Of a stretch of 22,634 bases of DNA, positions 6,837-15,832 are shown piece after piece. Made by a program: the position numbers and the translations under genes. The DNA is taken from NCBI GenBank assembly GCA_934777245.1, contig CAKVND010000039.1, forward strand, positions 1 through 22,634, written 5' to 3'. The notes beneath the pieces were generated by a model. It made no database searches. It was not told the DNA's origin and was given only the letters and a program-made list of their open reading frames with translations. Position 1 is the first letter of the stretch. Every line of letters starts with the position of its first letter. Source of the DNA: an uncultured Candidatus Melainabacteria bacterium (GTDB taxonomy: Bacteria > Cyanobacteriota > Vampirovibrionia > Gastranaerophilales > Gastranaerophilaceae).

Positions 6837-7703
6837 CTACTCATTCATATGTTTTTTTAAATTTGTCTTAACTCCATTTAATGGACCATTATTAGGCGCT
6901 CTTAAATTTTGACAATATTTTTTAACATAAACTACCGGAAATTTTGGAAGCCATGCACATTTCATAATAATAGACGCAGCATCAGCACCTTGCGAAAACA
7001 TTAATTCATCTATAGTTTGCTCATACGCCGGAGAAATTGATGAAAATATTTTTAAAAAATAATTTGTTGCACTTACACTGTAATATCCAGTAGTAGCAAC
7101 TGGTTTATTTAGGAGTTCGGTTATCTTAAATTCAGATTCATCCTCTAACATCGCCAAATCAAACGGCACTATCAATCCTTCTTTTTTTACTCTCGTAATT
7201 TCATATTTTTCACCATTAAAAACTAATATCATAGAGTTAGGATTCGGCATATAAATATCATCAAAGATATTATCTAAAATCGGTTGCCCATTAAAATCTG
7301 TAGTGCCGTACTTATAATTTTTACAAGTTAAAAACATGCCTCCATACAGCAAATCTATAGAAGTATATTCAACAGGAAGAATTGTAAAACCTTGTTCATC
7401 AAACAATCCGTATTTATCACCCTTTTTAAGTTTAACAAATTTACCTAAAACTCTTTCTGCATTTGAATATTTTGGCTCTACTAAAATATTGCCGCTACTA
7501 TCCATTACACCGAATTTATTTCCTTTTTGAATAATCCAGCCTTTTTCACCAAGTCTTATAAGTTTTTTATAACTTGCATCTACAATAATATTTCCTGTTG
7601 CATCTTTTAGTCCGAATCTTCCATTTTCGCTATAAACACTCGGAGATGCAAATGTAACGGTTTGTATAATTGATAATATACAGATTAGTGCTAACTTCTT
7701 CAT
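6837..7703 (-). CDS. Exported WG-repeat protein
   Basis: This 288-residue protein starts with a signal peptide (MKKLALICILSIIQTVTFAS, likely cut near residue 19-20), so it is secreted or periplasmic. It then has four WG-type repeats with F/Y-G at residues 30-31, 64-65, 98-99 and 132-133, an exact 34-residue spacing. Each repeat has the pattern of a charged turn, [FY]G, D, then an acidic [VP]xY strand, typical of beta-rich WG domains (PF14903). The last 130 residues do not repeat and are of unknown function. The family's role is unclear; scaffolding or binding is usually assumed. There is no Shine-Dalgarno sequence; a -10 box stands 6 bases before the ATG, suggesting a leaderless mRNA. yidD follows. 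Confidence 0.75.
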   Translation of the reverse strand: MKKLALICILSIIQTVTFASPSVYSENGRFGLKDATGNIIVDASYKKLIRLGEKGWIIQKGNKFGVMDSSGNILVEPKYSNAERVLGKFVKLKKGDKYGLFDEQGFTILPVEYTSIDLLYGGMFLTCKNYKYGTTDFNGQPILDNIFDDIYMPNPNSMILVFNGEKYEITRVKKEGLIVPFDLAMLEDESEFKITELLNKPVATTGYYSVSATNYFLKIFSSISPAYEQTIDELMFSQGADAASIIMKCAWLPKFPVVYVKKYCQNLRAPNNGPLNGVKTNLKKHMNE

Positions 7704-7718
7704 ACTAAAAGATTAGCA
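7704..7718 (-). promoter_or_regulatory. Leaderless-type extended -10 promoter of the WG-repeat gene
   Basis: On the minus strand: TGC, then TAATCT (7710-7715), then 6 bases (TTTAGT), then the ATG at 7703. No Shine-Dalgarno sequence fits between. Transcription starting 6-7 bases after the -10 would begin at the ATG itself. It overlaps the -35 box of the divergent gyrB promoter. Confidence 0.55.
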
Positions 7719-7741
7719 TAAAAATTTTTTTGTGTTATACT
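7713..7741 (+). promoter_or_regulatory. Sigma-70-type promoter of gyrB
   Basis: TTAGCA (7713-7718), a 17-base spacer, and TATACT (7736-7741). The predicted start near 7748 leaves a leader of about 65 bases. That leader holds a small inverted repeat (tgcgca at 7755-7760 and 7765-7770) and the AAGGGGGA ribosome binding site just before the ATG at 7812. The -35 overlaps the -10 of the divergent WG gene, so the two promoters may compete. Confidence 0.65.
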
Positions 7742-7802
7742 ATTTAAAGTAAGTTGCGCAAGCATGCGCATGAAAATTAGCTTAAAGAGCTTTTATTTAT
7801 AA

Positions 7803-10247
<2,445 letters not shown>

Positions 10248-10260
10248 TAATGTTTCAAAT

Positions 10261-10298
10261 AAAAAAAGTGATGTTTCAAATGAAACATCACTTTTTTT
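10261..10298. terminator. Bidirectional terminator between gyrB and the coiled-coil gene
   Basis: A perfect 17-bp stem: 10261-10277 pairs with 10282-10298 across a 4-base loop (aaat). It has an A-run on one flank and a T-run on the other. It serves both convergent genes. The word atgtttcaaat also stands just upstream at 10250-10260. Confidence 0.92.
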
Positions 10299-10346
10299 AG
10301 TAAAAGATATATTTTATCAACTCATCTATCTACAAAAAACTTAATA

Positions 10347-10946
10347 TTAGTTCATTTTAAAATCTTGAGCAAATTCTTGTCGTTGATTAACATAATTAGA
10401 ACTCATTTGCTCGTCCGATTCAGCCCTACGTCTTTCTAATTGAACTTGTCCATTTTTCACTACTTCTTGAAGTTGACCTAAATTTTGCTCAATACTTGTT
10501 AAAACTTGTTCAGCATAAACTGTTGCGCCATCTTTAATTCTTGTAGCTTCATCAATTGCTTGATTTCTAACGCTTTCAGCTTCATCTAAAGCCTTACGCT
10601 TAATATCTTCGCAATCCGTAATTACTTGTTCTTTAATTTTTTCAGCTTCTCTTTGAACAGCTCTTAATAAATCAGATTCACTCAATAGTCTATTAGCTTC
10701 TGCTTGAGCATCTACGATAACTTTTTCTGCGCGTTGCTGAGCTTCATACTGAAGTTCATCTTTACGTCTTAATAATGCTCTAGCTTCCTTTATTTCATCA
10801 GGAAGTGCAGCATATAACTTATCTAAGATGTTTGTAACTGTATCTTTTCTAACGACCGAAAACGAACCAAGAAGCGGTAAACCCTTGTCCAAGGCTTCTT
10901 CAAGTTCACTCATTAAACCATAAATAACATCTTGTTGTGAATTCAT
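10347..10946 (-). CDS. Coiled-coil protein, resembling ATP synthase b-subunit / DivIVA-like proteins
   Basis: 199 residues with no signal peptide or membrane span. A short N-terminal segment (residues 1-55, including EALDKGLPLLGSFSVVRKD and LDKLYAALPDEIKEAR) resembles a small globular or helical cap. From about 56 to 185 it is one long, highly charged helix rich in A, E, Q, K and R (for example YEAQQRAEKVIVDAQAEANR), typical of a parallel coiled coil. Such proteins are often annotated as ATP synthase F0 subunit b-like or DivIVA-like, with roles in cell division or polarity; the sequence does not allow a choice. The start has a GGAG ribosome binding site. It converges with gyrB and shares an upstream GGTAACTATCA element with the proA unit. 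Confidence 0.6.
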   Translation of the reverse strand: MNSQQDVIYGLMSELEEALDKGLPLLGSFSVVRKDTVTNILDKLYAALPDEIKEARALLRRKDELQYEAQQRAEKVIVDAQAEANRLLSESDLLRAVQREAEKIKEQVITDCEDIKRKALDEAESVRNQAIDEATRIKDGATVYAEQVLTSIEQNLGQLQEVVKNGQVQLERRRAESDEQMSSNYVNQRQEFAQDFKMN

Positions 10947-10966
10947 TTTTTACTCCGTAAATCTAT

Positions 10967-10978
10967 ATGATAGTTACC
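10967..10978 (-). promoter_or_regulatory. GGTAACTATCA element, candidate promoter of the coiled-coil gene
   Basis: On the minus strand GGTAACTATCAT lies 21 bases before the ATG at 10946, with GGAG in between. TATCAT (10967-10972) could be the -10, with TTGTTG 16 bases upstream as -35, giving a leader of about 14 bases. It matches the element at 6450-6461 over 11 bases. Confidence 0.45.
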
Positions 10979-11026
10979 ATGAATTGTACAACAAATAGAG
11001 GATAAAAGTCAACGTAACATGTTAAT

Positions 11027-11386
11027 TTATGCATTTCTTTCTATATAGTTAATATCGCGCTCAATTGTATTAATAATGGTATTAATACAATTATTTGCTT
11101 TTTCTGCCTCTACTATATATAGATTAGAATTGAATGGGCATTTTCTTTTAATTGAATCAAATAAAACATTATAAGCAATTACTGAACTTAATTTTTTACC
11201 TAAATCTGTTCGCATATTCTTCTTATATATATCCGGCAAGGTAGCAATTATGCAACAAAGCATATCGTCAATTTTATTTTTTTTAAAAAAACTCATGCCA
11301 AAAAAATTAAAATCAGCATCTCTAAGAACTATTCTCTGTAACTTTTTAAAATAATTTTTCAATTCTAATAAAATATCTTCATTCAT
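11027..11386 (-). CDS. Hypothetical small protein (119 residues)
   Basis: I do not recognise this protein. The longest open frame starts at 11440, but I chose the ATG at 11386 because a consensus promoter ends 7 bases before it. The longer start would place the promoter inside the gene. The product begins MNEDILLELKNYFKKLQR and is predicted helical. It has several cysteines (LCC in the middle, KRKCPFN and NNC later) but no CxxC pairs in a metal-binding arrangement. No signal peptide or clear membrane span is present in the shortened form. It diverges from rpe. There is no Shine-Dalgarno sequence, consistent with a leaderless mRNA. Confidence 0.5.
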   Translation of the reverse strand: MNEDILLELKNYFKKLQRIVLRDADFNFFGMSFFKKNKIDDMLCCIIATLPDIYKKNMRTDLGKKLSSVIAYNVLFDSIKRKCPFNSNLYIVEAEKANNCINTIINTIERDINYIERNA

Positions 11387-11393
11387 AAAGATA

Positions 11394-11422
11394 ATTATAC
11401 AGAAAACATCGCAAAATAACAA
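11394..11422 (-). promoter_or_regulatory. Consensus promoter of the 119-residue gene, leaderless geometry
   Basis: On the minus strand: TTGTTA (11417-11422), a 17-base spacer, perfect TATAAT (11394-11399), then 7 bases to the ATG at 11386. The start of transcription would fall at or next to the start codon. Confidence 0.7.
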
Positions 11423-11452
11423 TACCAAGCCTATTCTCATTATATATCTCTG

Positions 11453-11461
11453 TGATAAAAT
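11453..11461 (+). promoter_or_regulatory. Leaderless-type extended -10 promoter of rpe
   Basis: TGA then TAAAAT (11456-11461), 6 bases, then the ATG at 11468. No Shine-Dalgarno sequence fits. The 14 bases tgtgataaaataaa are identical to those before rimO. Confidence 0.65.
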
Positions 11462-11467
11462 AAAGCT

Positions 11468-12115
11468 ATGAATAAAATAATAATTTCACCTTCAATATTA
11501 TCTGCTGATTTTGCCAGATTAGGCGAAGAAGTTCAAGCTGTAAAAGAAGCCGGTGCTAAATGGCTTCACGTTGATGTTATGGATGGGCATTTTGTGCCAA
11601 ATATTTCAATAGGTGTTCCGGTTGTAAAATCTTTAAGAAAATCAACTGATTTAATTCTTGATACGCATTTGATGATAGAAAATCCTGAAAAATATATTGA
11701 ACCTTTTGCAAAAGCAGGTTCTGATATCTTAACATTTCATTATGAAGCTTGTAAAAATTCTAATCAAGTAAATGAAGTAATTGATTTAATAAAAAATTTT
11801 AATGTAAAAGTAGGACTTTCAATCAAACCTAAAACTGAAGCAAAAGAGATTTTTGAATTTTTATCTAAGATTGACTTGCTTTTAGTAATGACAGTAGAAC
11901 CCGGGTTTGGCGGTCAAGAATTTATGCACGATTGCGCAATGAAAATTCCTTTTATAAGAGATAAAGCTCCTAATAATCTTATCATTCAAGTTGATGGTGG
12001 TATTAACAATTTGACTTCAAAAATTTGTACATCATTAGGCGCAAATTCACTTGTTGCTGGAAGTTATATTTATGGAAGTAATGATTACAAAAAAGCAATA
12101 GATAGTTTGCTTTAA
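11468..12115 (+). CDS. rpe: Ribulose-phosphate 3-epimerase
   Basis: This 215-residue cytoplasmic enzyme interconverts ribulose 5-phosphate and xylulose 5-phosphate in the pentose phosphate pathway. It is a TIM barrel with metal ligands in conserved motifs: ISPSILSADFARL near the N-terminus, LHVDVMDGHFVPNISIG at about 33-49, and DTHLMIENPEKYI. LLVMTVEPGFGGQEF follows, and QVDGGIN lies before the phosphate-binding end AGSYIYGS. Length matches the usual 215-225. It stands alone, divergent from the 119-residue gene, with an extended -10 box 6 bases before the ATG and no ribosome binding site. Confidence 0.95.
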   Translation: MNKIIISPSILSADFARLGEEVQAVKEAGAKWLHVDVMDGHFVPNISIGVPVVKSLRKSTDLILDTHLMIENPEKYIEPFAKAGSDILTFHYEACKNSNQVNEVIDLIKNFNVKVGLSIKPKTEAKEIFEFLSKIDLLLVMTVEPGFGGQEFMHDCAMKIPFIRDKAPNNLIIQVDGGINNLTSKICTSLGANSLVAGSYIYGSNDYKKAIDSLL

Positions 12116-12129
12116 ATTAATTGTAAAAA

Positions 12130-12762
12130 TTACAAACCACCTTGAAGTCTTGAAAGAGGTTCTTTGCTTTCAGGAGGTAAATAGAGTTGATTTGGATTAT
12201 GAATGTTAAATTTCAAACCTGATATCGGAGGAAATTCTTGACGCATACCAATAATATTTTTATACCAATTTAACGATTCATTTTTTGATATCAATTTTAT
12301 GTTACCTTGACATTGCGCTTCATCACTACGTCTTTGAGCTATTTGCAGCAAACGTGTTCCAATATCTTTATAATAATCTAAACCTTTTTTATAATATGGC
12401 GTATTTGGATTTGAAAAATTTCTCAATTCATCAACAAAAACATGACTTGGATCTGTTTTATCCCAAGGTGTTTGTTGGTATTTTCTAATTGAAACATCTA
12501 TTGAGCCAATAATATCGCCTGAATCATTTTGAATAGTATAATTTTCAATTGCATTTTCTTTATAACGTTTAAATACATTTAAAGTTACATTTTCCTTGCC
12601 CTTGCGCACTGCAACTTTTCCAATATAGCCTTCTAAACAACTTCCGATGTTGGTATGTGTAATTGCATTAGGAATGTTTCTTTTGAAACACACTGATGAA
12701 TTTTTGTTATAACTAATCGGAAATTGTGTTCCGTTTGTACCATAATAAAATTTAACTATCAT
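12130..12762 (-). CDS. Putative GNAT-fold acetyltransferase-like protein
   Basis: 210 residues with no signal peptide. The middle and C-terminal parts look like a GNAT domain. A beta-strand pair around GDIIGSIDVSIR (82-93) and the strand HVFVDELRN (107-115) come first. Then comes a motif-A-like segment YYKDIGTRLLQIAQRR (130-145), which would bind the pyrophosphate of acetyl-CoA. A motif-B-like stretch, IKLISKNESLNWYKNIIGM (155-173), follows. The glycine pattern of motif A is degenerate (only DIG), so activity is uncertain. The N-terminal 80 residues are unlike any family I know. It converges with rpe and diverges from the glycosyltransferase operon. No clear ribosome binding site precedes the ATG. 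Confidence 0.5.
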   Translation of the reverse strand: MIVKFYYGTNGTQFPISYNKNSSVCFKRNIPNAITHTNIGSCLEGYIGKVAVRKGKENVTLNVFKRYKENAIENYTIQNDSGDIIGSIDVSIRKYQQTPWDKTDPSHVFVDELRNFSNPNTPYYKKGLDYYKDIGTRLLQIAQRRSDEAQCQGNIKLISKNESLNWYKNIIGMRQEFPPISGLKFNIHNPNQLYLPPESKEPLSRLQGGL

Positions 12763-12820
12763 AATATCTTAAAAACTTCTAAAAATTTTTTTTGCTATTG
12801 TCTTTTGATAAATCATTTTG

Positions 12821-12829
12821 TGCTAAAAT
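12821..12829 (+). promoter_or_regulatory. Leaderless-type extended -10 promoter of the glycosyltransferase operon
   Basis: TGC then TAAAAT (12824-12829), 6 bases, then the ATG at 12836. No Shine-Dalgarno sequence is present. The geometry is the same as before rpe, rimO and the WG gene. Confidence 0.6.
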
Positions 12830-12835
12830 TTATCT

Positions 12836-13789
12836 ATGGAAAAGAAAGTATTTTTAATTTTTAACACAGCTTTTATCGGAGATATGCTTGTGACAAATAC
12901 TCTTGTGCAAAATATCAAGAGTTATTATCCTGATTCAAAAGTTGTTTTTGTATGTAATACTCCGTTTGTTGATGTTGCAAAATATCAAGATGAAGTTGAC
13001 GAAGTAGTAGCTTTTGACAAGAAAAAAGATAAATCTTTGAAAGGGATTTTAAATTTTGTGAAAAGATTTCCATACAAAAAACCATTCGCTTCGTTTGTTA
13101 CTTATGCAAATGAAAGAAATTTGCTTATCTCAAGACTTTTAGGTGCAAAACATATAATTTCGCATAACAAATGTAAATTTTGGAATACAAAAGAAAAATT
13201 TGAACTAAAAGAATATATCCACATGAAAGACCAATGGGGAGGCTTGATTGAGCCTTTAGTCGGTGAACACAAAAATCTTCCAATAAAATATTGTCCACCC
13301 GAAAACAATACGCCTGTTGTAAACATGGTAAAAACCCTTAAAAATCCTGTTGTAGTTTGTACGACAAGTAATTTTTATAAAAAAGATATAAAGGTTGCTG
13401 ATTGTATTGAGTTAATGAAAAAACTTAATGAAGAAGGGTTTACACCGCTTTTAACGGGCGCGGGTAAAACAGCTGAGGATTTTAATTTAGGGCTTAAAAA
13501 ATCAGGATATTTTAATTATGTTGACCTAATTGATTGTACAACATTTTCTGAATTCGCTAATATTTTAAAAATTTGTAATCGTTGTATTACTGTGGATACA
13601 GGTACTTTACATTTTGCAAATGCTTTAAATGTTCCTGTTGTAGAAGTTTTTTATGCTGATTGCGCAGAACGTTGGTCGTCTGATGAAACACTTTATCCTT
13701 GTCGCACACTTGTTGGTGAAAATGTGACTCCGAATGAAATTATGAATGCTTTTAAGGATTTAAATAATGAAGTTTGTACAATACTTTGA
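12836..13789 (+). CDS. Glycosyltransferase family 9 (heptosyltransferase-like)
   Basis: This 317-residue protein resembles ADP-heptose:LPS heptosyltransferases, which add heptose to the lipopolysaccharide core at the inner face of the cytoplasmic membrane. The N-terminal domain begins VFLIFNTAFIGDMLVTNTLV, with the family's GD near residue 16 and the usual YYPDSKVVFVC strand. The C-terminal domain has the donor-binding pattern TVDTGTLHFANALNVPVVEVFY. It is the first gene of a four-gene operon and overlaps the next by 23 bases. The sugar transferred cannot be told from the sequence. No repeat insertions are seen in it, unlike its two downstream neighbours. Confidence 0.82.
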   Translation: MEKKVFLIFNTAFIGDMLVTNTLVQNIKSYYPDSKVVFVCNTPFVDVAKYQDEVDEVVAFDKKKDKSLKGILNFVKRFPYKKPFASFVTYANERNLLISRLLGAKHIISHNKCKFWNTKEKFELKEYIHMKDQWGGLIEPLVGEHKNLPIKYCPPENNTPVVNMVKTLKNPVVVCTTSNFYKKDIKVADCIELMKKLNEEGFTPLLTGAGKTAEDFNLGLKKSGYFNYVDLIDCTTFSEFANILKICNRCITVDTGTLHFANALNVPVVEVFYADCAERWSSDETLYPCRTLVGENVTPNEIMNAFKDLNNEVCTIL

Positions 13790-14771
13790 TGGACATATTG
13801 TTATTAATTTTTTCGGTTTGCTTATAAGAGTAAAGCATAGTTTTAAGTATAATTGTCCGGAAGTTGTGGAATGTGGTATCAAACATTCTCCCTCGCCCAC
13901 AAGGAGCGAAGGAGAAAAAATAATTGTTTCTCTAACAAGTTTTCCGGCTAGAATTAATATTGTAGTTAAAACTATTAAAACACTTCTTACGCAAACGCTT
14001 AAACCTGACGCGGTTATTCTTTGGCTTGCGCCGGAACAGTTTCCGAATGGTGAAAAAGATTTACCGCAAGAGTTATTGGATTTAAAACAATATGGCTTGA
14101 CAATCGATTGGTATAAAGATATTCGTTCTTATAAAAAAATTATTCCAACATTAAAAAAGTATCCGAATGCGGTTATTATTACAACTGATGATGATATTTA
14201 TTATGCGCCTGATACGCTTGAGAGTTTGTATAAATCGTATTTGGAGCATAAGACGGAAGTACACGCGCACAGGTGTGATTGGTTGAAGGTGGTGGAAGAG
14301 GACGTTCAAACCCCACCCCCTAACCCCCTCCCTCAAGGGGCGGGGGAACATGCTTGTGGCGCTCAATCTAAGCATAAAGTTATTAAGTGGAAAAAAACAC
14401 GTGAATTATATTTAGATAGACATAGAGGTGTTGCAAGCTTTCATAACAGACTTACAGGCTATGGCGCAGTTTTGTACCCGCCAAATTGTTTTTACAAAGA
14501 TGTGTGTGATGAAAGTTTAATCAAGGAATTGATTCCGACACACGATGATATTTGGCTTTGGGCGATGGCAACATTGAACGGATATAAAACCAGATTGGTC
14601 AAAGGATATTCTGAATCTATTAATTATGTTGAAAATTCACAACAATATGGGCTTTGTAAAATCAATAAAAAAGGCGTTGGAATGTCTTTGGATGAAGCGT
14701 ATGAAATTATGCTGAAGAAATATCCACAATTACTTGAAATTTTAGAAAACGAGGAATGTACTGAATGCTAA
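13767..14771 (+). CDS. Glycosyltransferase (GT-A type, DDD motif) with two in-frame palindromic inserts
   Basis: A 334-residue putative glycosyltransferase. The strand IIVSLTSFPARI (52-63) opens the nucleotide-sugar domain. NAVIITTDDDIYYAPDTLE (134-152) carries the DDD metal motif at 141-143, and THDDIWLWAMATLNGYKT appears in the C-terminal half, as in surface polysaccharide glycosyltransferases. Two stretches look foreign: residues about 40-50 (SPSPTRSEGEK) and 181-194 (QTPPPNPLPQGAGE). They are encoded by GC-rich palindromes and are probably repeat elements that inserted without breaking the frame. The start overlaps the GT9 gene by 23 bases and the end overlaps the next gene by 7. Donor and acceptor are unknown. 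Confidence 0.7.
   Translation: MKFVQYFDGHIVINFFGLLIRVKHSFKYNCPEVVECGIKHSPSPTRSEGEKIIVSLTSFPARINIVVKTIKTLLTQTLKPDAVILWLAPEQFPNGEKDLPQELLDLKQYGLTIDWYKDIRSYKKIIPTLKKYPNAVIITTDDDIYYAPDTLESLYKSYLEHKTEVHAHRCDWLKVVEEDVQTPPPNPLPQGAGEHACGAQSKHKVIKWKKTRELYLDRHRGVASFHNRLTGYGAVLYPPNCFYKDVCDESLIKELIPTHDDIWLWAMATLNGYKTRLVKGYSESINYVENSQQYGLCKINKKGVGMSLDEAYEIMLKKYPQLLEILENEECTEC
13886..13916. repeat. GC-rich palindromic repeat inside a glycosyltransferase gene
   Basis: An imperfect palindrome: ttctccctcgccc, a short centre, then ggagcgaaggagaa. It encodes the peptide SPSPTRSEGE in the host frame. Base composition is much richer in G+C than the surrounding gene. Confidence 0.65.
14311..14348. repeat. GC-rich palindromic repeat inside a glycosyltransferase gene
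   Basis: It starts ccccaccccc and ends in a hairpin of ccccc and ggggg arms around tcaa (14324-14346). Its last 24 bases (14325-14348) are identical to 16967-16990, showing a dispersed family. It encodes TPPPNPLPQGAGE in the host frame. Confidence 0.75.
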
Positions 14772-15832
14772 TAAAATCTTTGTTTTGGCAAATTATAAAT
14801 TCGATTGTAAAAATTTGTCTTGAAATTTTTGTGTTTGATAGAAAAATCAGAAGAATTTTGAAGGGTAATTGGGCGAAGTTTTATTTGAGAAAGTATGTGG
14901 TGAAAGGTTGTAAGGATTTTAATAAAACCCTCTCCCTTGCCCTCTCCCAAGGAGAGGGAATGACCAAAGTCGTTCAACTTGGCGACTCACGTCCGGTCAT
15001 TGCGAAGAGCAGTGGTGAAGATGGGCGACGAAGCAATCCACAAAATGATATGGATTGCCACGAGGAACAAAGTTCCTCTCGCAATGACGGCACACCTAAA
15101 GCTGATATTCCTAACTCTCAAATTATTTGGCAATACTGGGAAAGTAAAGACGGTTCAATACCTCCACTTGTTCAAGCTTGTCTTAACAGTGTCGATAAAT
15201 TTAAAGGCGATAGAAAAAGAATAATCCTTAACCCATACAACGTGAAGGATTACGTTGATATTCCTGAAATTTTTTGGCGAATGCGAGAAAAAGGTTTAAT
15301 TAAAACGGCATTTTTTTCAGATATTTTGAGAACTTGTCTTTTGATTCAACATGGCGGAATTTGGATGGATGCAACCGTTCTTTTAACGGAAGAATTGCCT
15401 GAATATATTACTAATGCAGAATTATTTGTTTTTCAAAATGATTTAATAATTGATTTGGATGGGTTAAATATGGCAAGCTATTTTATTGTTGCAAAACCTA
15501 ATAATCCGATTCTTGTGCAGACCTTAAAAGCAATGGAAGCTTATTGGAAAGAAAATCGCTTTTTAGTGAATTATTTTACTTTTTTGCACGCTTTTACGAT
15601 GGTTACACAAAAAAATAAAGAAATTTTTTCAAAAGTTCCATTTTTTAATTTTTTATCTGTTCAACAAATGCAAGGTGAATTATTAAATAAGTTTAATGAA
15701 GATAGATGGGAACAACTTAAGAAAATTAGCGGTGTTCACAAATTGACTCATAAACAATCAGTGTTAACTAAAAAGAAAGAAATAAAGATAGAGGGAACAT
15801 TCTTCGAACATATTTTAGAGGAGTTTAAATAA
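14765..15832 (+). CDS. Capsular polysaccharide synthesis-type glycosyltransferase, with in-frame repeat insert
   Basis: 355 residues, similar to the Caps_synth/GT32-like family of surface polysaccharide glycosyltransferases. After an N-terminal helix-rich part come IIWQYWESKDGSIPPLV (120-136), KTAFFSDILRTCLLIQHGG (180-198) and GGIWMDATVLL (197-207), whose aspartate is the expected metal/nucleotide-sugar ligand. Residues 54-110 do not fit the family. They are encoded by two GC-rich repeat elements back to back (14928-14958 and 14993-15090) that add about 55 residues without shifting the frame. The start overlaps the previous gene by 7 bases and the stop shares one base with the next start (taATG). 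Whether the inserted segment is tolerated at protein level is unknown. Confidence 0.75.
   Translation: MLIKSLFWQIINSIVKICLEIFVFDRKIRRILKGNWAKFYLRKYVVKGCKDFNKTLSLALSQGEGMTKVVQLGDSRPVIAKSSGEDGRRSNPQNDMDCHEEQSSSRNDGTPKADIPNSQIIWQYWESKDGSIPPLVQACLNSVDKFKGDRKRIILNPYNVKDYVDIPEIFWRMREKGLIKTAFFSDILRTCLLIQHGGIWMDATVLLTEELPEYITNAELFVFQNDLIIDLDGLNMASYFIVAKPNNPILVQTLKAMEAYWKENRFLVNYFTFLHAFTMVTQKNKEIFSKVPFFNFLSVQQMQGELLNKFNEDRWEQLKKISGVHKLTHKQSVLTKKKEIKIEGTFFEHILEEFK
14928..14958. repeat. Palindromic CCCTCTCCC-type repeat inside the Caps_synth-like gene
   Basis: ccctctccc occurs at 14928-14936 and again at 14940-14948. The second copy pairs with ggagaggg at 14951-14958 in a perfect 8-bp hairpin with loop caa. 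It encodes TLSLALSQGEG in the host frame. Confidence 0.75.
14993..15090. repeat. GTCATTGCGA-type interspersed palindrome inside the Caps_synth-like gene
   Basis: The ends are inverted copies: ccggtcattgcga at 14993-15005 and tcgcaatgacgg at 15079-15090. Around the centre, aagcaatcca (15031-15040) faces tggattgcca (15051-15060). The sequence matches, as I recall it, a very widespread bacterial interspersed repeat whose translations give peptides like SDEAI; that recollection is unchecked. It is inserted in frame. Confidence 0.75.

Noticed and set aside
11387..11440. Longer start at 11440 giving a hydrophobic, signal-like N-terminus
   Set aside because: A consensus promoter (TTGTTA-17-TATAAT) lies within that stretch and points to the ATG at 11386.
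14151..14375. Minus-strand frame with FPRPLREG peptide in the glycosyltransferase gene
   Set aside because: Antisense translation of the palindromic repeat; the similar peptide near 17000 comes from the other repeat copy, not from a conserved protein.
14979..15224. 81-residue frame overlapping the Caps_synth-like gene
   Set aside because: It is an alternative-frame translation of the GTCATTGCGA-type repeat, with no ribosome binding site; the gene in the other frame has a recognisable domain.
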